Assembly: GCA_035504415.1 (NCBI GenBank)
Contig: DATJRY010000008.1
Location: 1-64,000 of the forward strand
DNA from: Candidatus Sulfotelmatobacter sp.
Lineage (GTDB): Bacteria > Vulcanimicrobiota > Vulcanimicrobiia > Vulcanimicrobiales > Vulcanimicrobiaceae
DNA: 64,000 nt
Direction: 5' to 3'
The notes below the pieces were generated by a model. The model saw only the letters and a list, made by a program, of their open reading frames with translations, was not told where the DNA came from and ran no database searches. A program made the translations under genes and the position numbers. The stretch's first letter is position 1, and the number at the start of each line of letters is the position of its first letter. Shown piece by piece: positions 17,144 to 24,124 of the stretch.

Positions 17144-18030
17144 GTCCGCTCGCGACGGTTGGGGCGGGCTGTTGGCGCTGGATCGCCGCCAACGTCGACG
17201 ACTTCCTGGTGCGGCCCGGCGACGACGTGCCGACGCGCTCGGCGCGGATCGTCGCATTCGCCGAGTTGCTCATCTTCACGACCGCGTCGCTGCGGGTGGG
17301 CGGCGGCTCGGCCGTGCCGCCCGCGATCGTGCGCGCCGCGCGCGACTGGCTGCCCGCCTTCGACTGGGAGTCGCAGTTGATCCGCGATCCCGGCTTCCTG
17401 GTCGCGATCGCGACCGTCGTCGAGTTCCTCGACGCGTGCGGAGGCGACGCCGCGCCGTATCGCGCTCTGGTACGAGCGGCGCTCGCGCGCGGGATCGTCG
17501 AGCGGCTGCAGCTGCGCCCGTATCGCGAAGCCGAGCTCGACCGGCTGTTGGTGCGCAGCGGCTTTCGCCGCTACGACGCGGCGGCGTTCGCGGCGTGCGT
17601 GCGGCGCGCGTTTCGCGCGCTCGACGTGCCGCTGCCGGGTTACGCCGTCGCCGATCTCTTCGCGCTCTCCCATTTGGTGTGTTACGTGTGCGACGACGGC
17701 GAACGCGCGGCACACGACGTGGTCGGCACGGAGGGCGAGGCGCGACTGCGCTGGCTCGTGAGCTGCGCCGGCCGAATCGCCCTGATCGACGGCGACCTCG
17801 ATTTGGCGGCGGAGTTCGTGCTGTGCGAGCGCTACTTGGGCGGGTTCGATCCGGCCTTGACACGGGAGGCGATCCGACGCGCGGCGGCCGAGCAAGAGCC
17901 GACGGGTGCCGTCGTGGCGCCCGATCCCGGCGGCATGCGCTCACCCTTCGTGCGCCGCTATCACTCCTCGCTGCTGTGGGCGTATGCGAGCCTGCTGGTG
18001 CGGCAAGGCCGCACGCCGATGGCGGCGTGA
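17140..18030 (+). CDS. Helical protein of unknown function in RiPP operon
   Basis: 296 residues, ATG 17140 overlapping the previous stop (ATGA). All-helical, no signal peptide or membrane helix. Notable segments: RIVAFAELLIFTTASLRVGG, the YREAELDRLLVRSGF repeat-like helix pair, and YAVADLFALSHLVCYVCDDG, a Y-x-L-(S/T)-H-x-x-x-Y pattern that I associate loosely with the DUF6895-type proteins; I cannot verify that here. Late RYHSSLLWAYASLLV resembles the last helix of toroid proteins, so it may be another member of the same helical-barrel superfamily as its neighbours. Function unknown. Confidence 0.6.
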   Translation: MSPLATVGAGCWRWIAANVDDFLVRPGDDVPTRSARIVAFAELLIFTTASLRVGGGSAVPPAIVRAARDWLPAFDWESQLIRDPGFLVAIATVVEFLDACGGDAAPYRALVRAALARGIVERLQLRPYREAELDRLLVRSGFRRYDAAAFAACVRRAFRALDVPLPGYAVADLFALSHLVCYVCDDGERAAHDVVGTEGEARLRWLVSCAGRIALIDGDLDLAAEFVLCERYLGGFDPALTREAIRRAAAEQEPTGAVVAPDPGGMRSPFVRRYHSSLLWAYASLLVRQGRTPMAA

Positions 18031-18827
18031 GCGTGATCGAGCTCGTCGCGCCGACCGGATCGCTCGACGACGCGTTCGCGCGGGCGGCTGCCTGGCTACG
18101 CGCGCTCGGCGACGAGCTCGATGGGGCCGCCGCGCCGAGCGCGGCCCTGTGGCTCGCGCTCGGCGCGGCGCTGTGCGATGATCGCATGACGGCGAACGCG
18201 ATGCTGGCGCGCGCGGAGGCGGGCGCCGGCGCCGATCGCTCCCCCGGCGACGTGCTCGCGGCGGCACTCGCGTTCGCGCTGGCGGACCGCAGGCCGAGCG
18301 CGGCGATGCGCGCGCTGCTGCTCCGCGGCGCGGGGGCGACGCCGGCGCGCCGTAGCGCGGTCGGCATGCTGCTCGGCGTGGGCGGCGCCGCGCCCGTGCG
18401 GCTTCGGTCCGCCGAGGCGGCCGCGGTCCTGCTCGGCGGCGGGCCGGCGGCGAGCGTCGCCGACGTCGCCGACGCCCTGGAAGCCTTCGGCGCCGATGAC
18501 GACGCGCTCGCGTCCGCGGCGTTCGCACGCGGTTTCGCCGAGCTGCGCGGACACCGCGCCTTCACGCTGGGGACGAGCCTGTTGCGGGGCGCCCTCGCGC
18601 TCCGTGGCGACGCGATCGGCGCGGGCTACGTGACGGCCTACGTGCTCGGGCAGCAGCGCCTCGACGGTGCGTTCGGCCATTTGCCGCCGCGGGCCCCGCA
18701 GGTCGGCGACATTCGGCTCGCGTTCCACCTGCCGCGCACCGTGCGCAGTCTGTGGACGTTGCGCGACGCGAGCGCCGGTTTTGCAATCGTGGCGCGGGAG
18801 GTGGCACGTGCCGGTCGTGCAGTCTGA
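18027..18827 (+). CDS. Alpha-repeat protein of unknown function in RiPP operon
   Basis: 266 residues from GTG 18027 (GTGA overlap); GTG 18033 is possible. Very Ala-rich, all-helical. The C-terminal part, VLGQQRLDGAFGHLPPRAPQ followed by RLAFHLPRTVRSLWTLRDA, has the GQQ-x3-GAFG turn typical of alpha-toroid QW-like repeats, so I think it is a second, more diverged toroid half. If so, this and the 15334 product could form a two-domain barrel as in class II cyclases, though no acid motif is seen. Ends by overlapping the JmjC gene start by 20 bases. Confidence 0.6.
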   Translation: MSVIELVAPTGSLDDAFARAAAWLRALGDELDGAAAPSAALWLALGAALCDDRMTANAMLARAEAGAGADRSPGDVLAAALAFALADRRPSAAMRALLLRGAGATPARRSAVGMLLGVGGAAPVRLRSAEAAAVLLGGGPAASVADVADALEAFGADDDALASAAFARGFAELRGHRAFTLGTSLLRGALALRGDAIGAGYVTAYVLGQQRLDGAFGHLPPRAPQVGDIRLAFHLPRTVRSLWTLRDASAGFAIVAREVARAGRAV

Positions 18828-20007
18828 GCCGGCCGCGCCGCCGCGGGGCTGGGTCGAGGCGCTCGACGAGGAGTTCTTCGCCCACGCCTTCGAGCGGCGA
18901 CCGTACGTCGCGCGCGGCGTGCACGCCGGCGACCTCGACGAGCTCGTCGCGCTCGACACGCTCGAGTATCTGCTGATCTCGCCGCCGGGTGCCCAGTTCT
19001 CGTACGTACGACTGGGCAAAGTCTTGCCGGACGGAACGTGGGACGTCACCAAGCTCGCCGCCGACCTCAGCCTGGCACGCTTGGTGCAGGGGTACCGCGA
19101 CGGATACTCGATCCTGGTCGACGAGGCACAGGCGCGCTGGCCCTCGCTCGCGGCGCAGTGCGCGGCGCTGCAGGAACGGATCGCGCGCCGCGGCGGCGTC
19201 ATCGCTCACAACCGCGCGACCTGCGGGCTGTTCCTGACCCCGCCCCGCGCGCAGGGCAGCGCGCCGCATTACGATTGCAAGGACGTGTTCGCAGTGCAGG
19301 TCGCCGGGTCGAAGACGTGGCGGCTGCACGCGCCGCCCGTCGAGGCGCCGCTGCACAACAGCGCCGACGGCGAGATCGACGCCCCCCGGCTCGGCGAGCC
19401 GGTGCTCGAAGTGACGCTCGGACCCGGCGATCTGTTGTACGTTCCGCGCGGCTTCGTCCACGCGCCGCTCACCCGCGACGAGCGTTCGCTGCACCTCTCG
19501 TTCGGCGTCGCGACGATCACCTGGACCGAGATTCTCCGGCCGATGCTCGAGGCGCGCGCGGAGCTGCGCCAGAGCGTTCCGGCGCGCTTGCTCGAGCCCG
19601 GTGCGGAGGAGGCGCTGCGCGGCGCGCTCGCCTCATTGCTCGCGGCGCTCGACGACGCGCCCGAAGCGGCGCAGCGGCTGCGACTGCTGGCGCTCGCGAG
19701 TCTCGTCGGCGAGACGCAGGTTGCCGCGGGCCGGCTCGCCGACGCCACGGCGGAGCGCAGCGAGGAGCTCGACGACGACGTCGCGCTCGAGAAGCGGTAC
19801 GGCGCGCGGTGTTTGGTCGACCGCACCGGTCGAGAGTTGGCACTGGCGTTTCCGGGCCGCCTCCTGGGTGTGCCTCTCGCGTGGCAGCCCGCGGTCGAAC
19901 GCGTGATCGCTTCCGACCGGGTGACGGTCGGTGAGGTCGGCCGCGACGTCGCGGCGCACCTGCTGGACGCCGGCTTCCTGCGACGAGCCCGGCCAAATGG
20001 AGCTTGA
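18808..20007 (+). CDS. JmjC/cupin_4-type Fe(II)/2OG oxygenase 1
   Basis: 399 residues from GTG 18808, which follows CGGGAGG. Same build as ribosomal oxygenases (RoxA/cupin_4): an N-terminal helical part with FERRPYVARGVHAGD, the JmjC barrel with H154-Y-D156 in SAPHYDCKD and distal H218 in RGFVHAPLT, LYVPRGF before it, and a C-terminal helical dimerisation region plus winged-helix-like tail (KRYGARCLVDRTGRELAL). Such enzymes hydroxylate protein side chains (Arg, His) in other systems. In this operon the likely target is one of the small peptides at 21667/21841. A full-length paralogue lies on the other side of the precursor genes. Confidence 0.87.
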   Translation: MPVVQSEPAAPPRGWVEALDEEFFAHAFERRPYVARGVHAGDLDELVALDTLEYLLISPPGAQFSYVRLGKVLPDGTWDVTKLAADLSLARLVQGYRDGYSILVDEAQARWPSLAAQCAALQERIARRGGVIAHNRATCGLFLTPPRAQGSAPHYDCKDVFAVQVAGSKTWRLHAPPVEAPLHNSADGEIDAPRLGEPVLEVTLGPGDLLYVPRGFVHAPLTRDERSLHLSFGVATITWTEILRPMLEARAELRQSVPARLLEPGAEEALRGALASLLAALDDAPEAAQRLRLLALASLVGETQVAAGRLADATAERSEELDDDVALEKRYGARCLVDRTGRELALAFPGRLLGVPLAWQPAVERVIASDRVTVGEVGRDVAAHLLDAGFLRRARPNGA

Positions 20008-20064
20008 CTTGTCGACATGCATATGCAAACGTAAGGCCGACGACCGTTTGGCCAAGGGTGTGGT

Positions 20065-21585
20065 GTGAGCTCATTAGTAGTTGCGCAGGTCCGAACGAGC
20101 AATTACACGGTGTACGTCGATCTGCCCGACGATCGTGCGCACGTGTTGTTGGTGCACGGGTACAGCGGAGCGTTCGACAAGGTACCCGCGTCCGTCGCGT
20201 CCTATCTGCGGTCGCTCGACGAGCGTCCGCCGAAGCCGCTCTACGGCGATTGGACGGATACCGGAAACAACGGCGACGCTGAGGCGACGCGGCCGTCGGA
20301 CGAGCTGCTGGCACTGCTGACGAAGCGCGGGTATCTCACCTCGCTGACGCGGGCCGAGGAGCGCGCGCGCTTCGACCGTTTGGTCCAAATGCGCCACGAG
20401 AAATGGTCGGCGTTGCCGCCCGCGTACACGCTGATGCCGACGTACGACTGCAACTTGCGCTGCGGGTACTGCTTCCAGGACCACATGCGCACCGACGCGC
20501 GCTACGAGCACCTGCTGCGCTTCATGACGCCGCAAGTCGTCGACCGTATCGTCGCCGCGATGCCGGCCATCGAGGAGCGCCACGGGCTCACGCAGCCCGG
20601 GGCGCCGCGCAACGTCATGTTCTTCGGGGGCGAGCCGCTGCTCGCGCGCAGCCGGCCGCTCATCGACTATCTCATGGCCGCGATCCGTCGCGCGGGCCCG
20701 GCGACGTTCACGGCGGTCTCGAACGGGACGCAGCTGGACGCCTACGAGGATGTGCTCGGCCCCGAGGGCATCACGGTGCTGCAGATCACCATCGACGGCA
20801 CCCCGGAGTTGCACGATACGCGCCGCGTCCACGCGGACGGGACAGGGTCGTTCGCGGCGATCGCGCGCAACATCGATCTCGCGCTCGGCCGCGGCGCGAA
20901 GATCGACGTCCGCATGAACGTCGATCGCAGCAACGTGGACGTGCTGCCGCGTCTGGCCTCGCTCTTCGAAGAGCGCGGCTGGTTCCGCGATGCCGGCTTT
21001 TCCGCCTACGTCGCGCCGGTGCACGGCACCAAAGGCAACCTCGAGCGGAAGACCACCTTCAACTCGCACGAGCTCGGCGTGACGATCAACGCGATGAAGC
21101 GCGAGCACCCACAGCTGGGCAAGTTCGACCTTCCCGACGACGACTTGGCCCGGAACCTGCGTTCGCTCTTCCGCGAGCACGGCGACGCGCTCCCGCAGAT
21201 GAAGGCCGCCTACTGCGGGGCCCACACCAGCATGTACGTCATCGATCCCTTCGGCGACATCTACGCGTGCTGGGAGCGAACCGGCGACAAGAACCTGCGG
21301 GTCGGCTGGATCGAGGCGGACGGAACGCCGCAGTTCGTCGCCGACCGGCTCGCGACGTGGCGCAAGCGCAACGTCAGCAGCAACGAGACGTGCGGGCAGT
21401 GCCGCTACTCGATGTATTGCGGCGGCGGCTGCGCCGTGCTGGCCGAGGACGTGCACGGCACGATCTTCGGCAACTACTGCGATGCCTTCGGGCGCCGTTT
21501 TCGCGAGACGGTCGGTCGCGCGTACGGCGAACGCCACCTCGCGAACACCGTCGACGAGAGGGTCGCGAGCCTACGCGCGCTGTGA
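20065..21585 (+). CDS. Radical SAM/SPASM peptide maturase
   Basis: 506 residues from GTG 20065. The N-terminal about 115 residues (YTVYVDLPDDRAHVLLVHGY, then LLALLTKRGYLTSL) look like a peptide-recognition or lid region as in other RiPP radical SAM enzymes. Radical SAM cluster: C129-x3-C133-x2-C136 in CNLRCGYC; SAM site FFGGEPLL. SPASM domain cysteines: C384, C402, C443, C446, C452, C456 and C472, the full seven-Cys set, so two auxiliary Fe-S clusters are expected. It ends 81 bases before the first precursor gene. Likely reaction: cross-linking or epimerising residues in the conserved GYYCYGD core; which one cannot be told from sequence. Confidence 0.92.
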   Translation: MSSLVVAQVRTSNYTVYVDLPDDRAHVLLVHGYSGAFDKVPASVASYLRSLDERPPKPLYGDWTDTGNNGDAEATRPSDELLALLTKRGYLTSLTRAEERARFDRLVQMRHEKWSALPPAYTLMPTYDCNLRCGYCFQDHMRTDARYEHLLRFMTPQVVDRIVAAMPAIEERHGLTQPGAPRNVMFFGGEPLLARSRPLIDYLMAAIRRAGPATFTAVSNGTQLDAYEDVLGPEGITVLQITIDGTPELHDTRRVHADGTGSFAAIARNIDLALGRGAKIDVRMNVDRSNVDVLPRLASLFEERGWFRDAGFSAYVAPVHGTKGNLERKTTFNSHELGVTINAMKREHPQLGKFDLPDDDLARNLRSLFREHGDALPQMKAAYCGAHTSMYVIDPFGDIYACWERTGDKNLRVGWIEADGTPQFVADRLATWRKRNVSSNETCGQCRYSMYCGGGCAVLAEDVHGTIFGNYCDAFGRRFRETVGRAYGERHLANTVDERVASLRAL

Positions 21586-21666
21586 GCGCGCTGCAGTCTT
21601 CCAAGGCCGGGTGACGGCGGATGCGTTCGCGCATCCCAACCAAACTAACGCAAGTCAGGAGAAACG

Positions 21667-21786
21667 ATGGAAGATAAAATCGAGAAACTGACCACGGAGG
21701 AGGTCGACGTCGAAGCGCTGGAAGCGCGCCTCGAGCTGCTCGACCCAGGGATGACCCCAGGTTACTACTGCTACGGTGACGGCTGA
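21667..21786 (+). CDS. RiPP precursor peptide 1 (GYYCYGDG core)
   Basis: 39 codons, ATG 21667 with CAGGAG upstream. Acidic leader: MEDKIEKLTTEE followed by VDVEALEARLEL (residues 13-24), then a Pro/Gly-containing spacer and the C-terminal GYYCYGDG (32-39). A second copy follows at 21841. Leader block 13-24 and core 32-38 are identical between the two, while 8 of these 19 codons differ silently, so the protein sequence is under selection. The size, acidic helical leader, short aromatic C-terminus and radical SAM neighbour are the marks of a RiPP precursor. Y36-G37-D38 fits the aromatic-x-polar spacing of three-residue cyclophanes; C35 could be a thioether donor. Confidence 0.85.
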   Translation: MEDKIEKLTTEEVDVEALEARLELLDPGMTPGYYCYGDG

Positions 21787-21810
21787 TCGCCGTAACCGAT
21801 AGCCGCTTCT

Positions 21811-21824
21811 TCACTCGCGAGTGA
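21811..21824. promoter_or_regulatory. Perfect 14-base palindrome between the precursor genes
   Basis: TCACTCGCGAGTGA, fully self-complementary, in the 54-base gap between the two precursor genes. It could be an operator or an mRNA stem (5 bp with a CGCG loop) that tunes expression of the second peptide. No U-tract follows, so it is not an intrinsic terminator. Confidence 0.4.
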
Positions 21825-21840
21825 TCGAAAGGATATCACC

Positions 21841-21960
21841 ATGGAAGACAACGTGGAACGGCTGAGTTCGGACGACGTCGACGTGGAAGCCCTCGAAGCG
21901 CGTCTCGAATTGATCCAGCCGTCGCTGAGCGACGGGTACTACTGCTACGGCGACAACTGA
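21841..21960 (+). CDS. RiPP precursor peptide 2 (GYYCYGDN core)
   Basis: 39 codons, ATG 21841 with GAAAGGA upstream. Starts MEDNVERLSSDD, then the same VDVEALEARLEL leader block and a core GYYCYGDN, differing from peptide 1 in the last residue (Asn for Gly). Overall 25 of 39 positions are identical, with leader changes mostly conservative (T/S, E/D, K/R, I/V, M/L). It ends 45 bases before the second JmjC gene. The two peptides probably share one set of enzymes; the terminal G/N difference and the spacer (LLDPGMTP versus LIQPSLSD) may give two related products. Confidence 0.85.
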   Translation: MEDNVERLSSDDVDVEALEARLELIQPSLSDGYYCYGDN

Positions 21961-22005
21961 GCGTCAGCCGAGTCTGAACGCTTTGCTCGATTAGGTCCTG
22001 CGCCC

Positions 22006-23235
22006 GTGATCCGGCCTTGGAAGAGTCAAAACCTCGCGCAGGTGTGGCGCGAAGCGCTCGACGACGCCTTTTTTTCGGACGCCTTCGAGCGCAAGCCGGT
22101 CCTCGTTCGGGGTGCCTACGTCGATCGTGAACCGGCGATCACGCTCGACGATCTCGAGCGCCTGCTCATCTGCCCACCGGGCGCGCGATTCTCGGACGTG
22201 CGCGTCTCGCGCGTGGGCGCCGACGGCCGCGTCGACGCGCAGTCGATGCCGCCGGACTTCAAGCTTGCGACCGTGCTCGAACGCTACCGGGCCGGCTATT
22301 CGGTCATGCTCGATCAGATCAACTACCGCTGGCCGCCGATCTACGCACTGTGCATGGCCCTACAAGAGCGGTTGGCGGCGGCGGCGCCGTCGATCATGCG
22401 CGGCCGCGCCACCTGCTCGGCGTTCCTCACCCCGCCCCACGCTCAGGGGCATCCGCGTCACTACGATCGTGACGACGCATACGCGCTGCAGGTCGAGGGA
22501 CGCAAGACCTGGCGCTTCTGGGCTCCCGTTCGCGAGGCGCCGCTGCACAATAGTTCGCAGGAGGCCGTCGACCTGACCGCGCTGGGAGAACCGGACTACG
22601 AGTTCGTGCTCGAGCCGGGCGACGTACTGTATTTCCCACGCGGGTTCGTCCACGAACCGTTCACCGGCGATCTGCACTCGCTGCACCTGAGCTTCGGCGT
22701 CATCCCGGTGAACTGGAGCCAGTTGCTGGGCGAGATGCTCGAGTCCCACCCGGCCTTCCGACGTTCGGTGCCGCGCGCGTTCCTCGCCGAGGACGGCGCC
22801 GAGTTGCTCCGCGCGGACCTTTCCGCCATGCTCGCGCTGCTCGACGATCCGCAGGCCGTGCGCGCATGGATCGCGCGCGCGCGCCGCTCGCAGCTGGAGG
22901 GCGAAAATCAGACCGCCGCCGGGCGCCTGGCCGAGGCCGCGTCGGCGGCCGGCGCGCGGGGACCCGGAAGCGCCCGCGATTCCGTCCTCACGAAGCGGTA
23001 CGGCGCGCGTTACCATGTCGAGCCCAGCGACGGAATGCACGCGCTGGCGTTCCCCGGGATGTCGATCCGTATCCCGAGCGGGTGCAGCGCAGCGCTCGAG
23101 GTAATGCTGCGCACCGTGCGCTTCACTGCCGAAGACGTGCGGGCCGGCCTGAGCGATCACGATCTCGACGCGCTGATCTCCCAGTTGCTCGACGCGGGAT
23201 TCCTGTGCGTGGTCGGCGACGATGGCGAAACCTAG
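22006..23235 (+). CDS. JmjC/cupin_4-type Fe(II)/2OG oxygenase 2
   Basis: 409 residues from GTG 22006. Full-length paralogue of the 18808 product: FERKPVLVRGAYVD at the N-terminus, the JmjC barrel with H152-Y-D154 in PRHYDRDDAYALQ, LYFPRGFVHEP with distal H216, and the same C-terminal KRYGARYHVEPSDGMHALAFPG tail. Both copies keep all iron ligands. The two enzymes bracket the rSAM gene and the precursors, which suggests each acts on the peptides, perhaps at different positions. The start lies 45 bases after precursor 2; the end overlaps the next gene by 14 bases. Confidence 0.87.
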   Translation: MIRPWKSQNLAQVWREALDDAFFSDAFERKPVLVRGAYVDREPAITLDDLERLLICPPGARFSDVRVSRVGADGRVDAQSMPPDFKLATVLERYRAGYSVMLDQINYRWPPIYALCMALQERLAAAAPSIMRGRATCSAFLTPPHAQGHPRHYDRDDAYALQVEGRKTWRFWAPVREAPLHNSSQEAVDLTALGEPDYEFVLEPGDVLYFPRGFVHEPFTGDLHSLHLSFGVIPVNWSQLLGEMLESHPAFRRSVPRAFLAEDGAELLRADLSAMLALLDDPQAVRAWIARARRSQLEGENQTAAGRLAEAASAAGARGPGSARDSVLTKRYGARYHVEPSDGMHALAFPGMSIRIPSGCSAALEVMLRTVRFTAEDVRAGLSDHDLDALISQLLDAGFLCVVGDDGET

Positions 23236-24124
23236 CGCCGGCGTCATCGCGGTCCTCGACGAGCACGTCGCGCGCTGGCGAGGTCGTTTGCCGGTCTTCG
23301 CCGGCGGCGCGTTCGACGAGCGGGCGACGATCACCGAGCTCCCGCAGCGAGTCGCGGAGATCTATCCGCCGGTCCCACGGCGCCGCCTCGACGAGTTGAC
23401 GGTCGCGCTGAGCCTCTTCAGCGACGCGATCGTCGCCTGTGACGACATCATGGACTACGCGCGCGAGCGCCCCGAGGAGACGCGGCGCCTTCCGCGCATC
23501 GGGGTGCTCTTCGCCCAAACGTATCGGACGTTCGCCGAGCTGCTCGGCCCGGCGCCGCACTTCTGGAACCGCCTCGAGCGGTATTACGCCGACTTCGTGG
23601 ATGCGATGGATGCCGAGGTTCGCTACGCGACCGGTGCGACGCCCTGGTCTGCCTGCTCCGAGGAAGAGTGCCTAGCGATCGAGCGCGGCAAGAACGGCTT
23701 GGTGCGCCTGGTCGACGCGAGCGTCGCGGCGCTGGCGGGGAACGATCGCGCGGAAGACGGCGCGGCGGAGTCGATGCTCGACCTGTTCGTCGCGAACCAG
23801 ATGGTCGACGATCTGCGCGACTGGCGCGAAGACATTCGCGACGGCGCGCTTTCGCTCGTCTTGCTGCGGGCGGCGGGCGGCACGAAGCCCGCGCCGGACG
23901 CCGCGCGCGAGCTCGGCGCCCGTATCTATCTCGACGGCCACGCGGCCCACGTGCTCGCCGTCGCCGACGCGCACTGCCGTCGCGCGCTCGAGCACGCGCG
24001 GGCGCTCGGCGGCGAGGCGCTCGCCGCGTCGGCCCTCGGGTACCAACGGCGCATCGGCGAGTTGCGCGAGCGCCTCGACCGCGAGGTCGACGCGCTGCGC
24101 GCCGGTCTCAGCGTCCCTCGCTGA
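23222..24124 (+). CDS. Class I isoprenoid synthase-fold enzyme with intact Asp-rich motifs
   Basis: 300 residues, all-helical. ATG 23222 overlaps the preceding gene. D74-D-I-M-D78 is a textbook DDxxD first Asp-rich motif and NQMVDDLRDWREDIRDG (D196, D197, D200) resembles the second metal site of trans-prenyl synthases/terpene synthases, so Mg2+-diphosphate binding is plausible. Paralogue of the degenerate 16244 product. It closes the operon and converges with the ABC exporter gene (17-base overlap of the ends). Possible roles: making a prenyl donor or terpene that is joined to the peptide, or peptide prenylation; a non-isoprenoid role is also possible because related helical proteins lack clear assignments. 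Confidence 0.72.
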   Translation: MAKPSAGVIAVLDEHVARWRGRLPVFAGGAFDERATITELPQRVAEIYPPVPRRRLDELTVALSLFSDAIVACDDIMDYARERPEETRRLPRIGVLFAQTYRTFAELLGPAPHFWNRLERYYADFVDAMDAEVRYATGATPWSACSEEECLAIERGKNGLVRLVDASVAALAGNDRAEDGAAESMLDLFVANQMVDDLRDWREDIRDGALSLVLLRAAGGTKPAPDAARELGARIYLDGHAAHVLAVADAHCRRALEHARALGGEALAASALGYQRRIGELRERLDREVDALRAGLSVPR

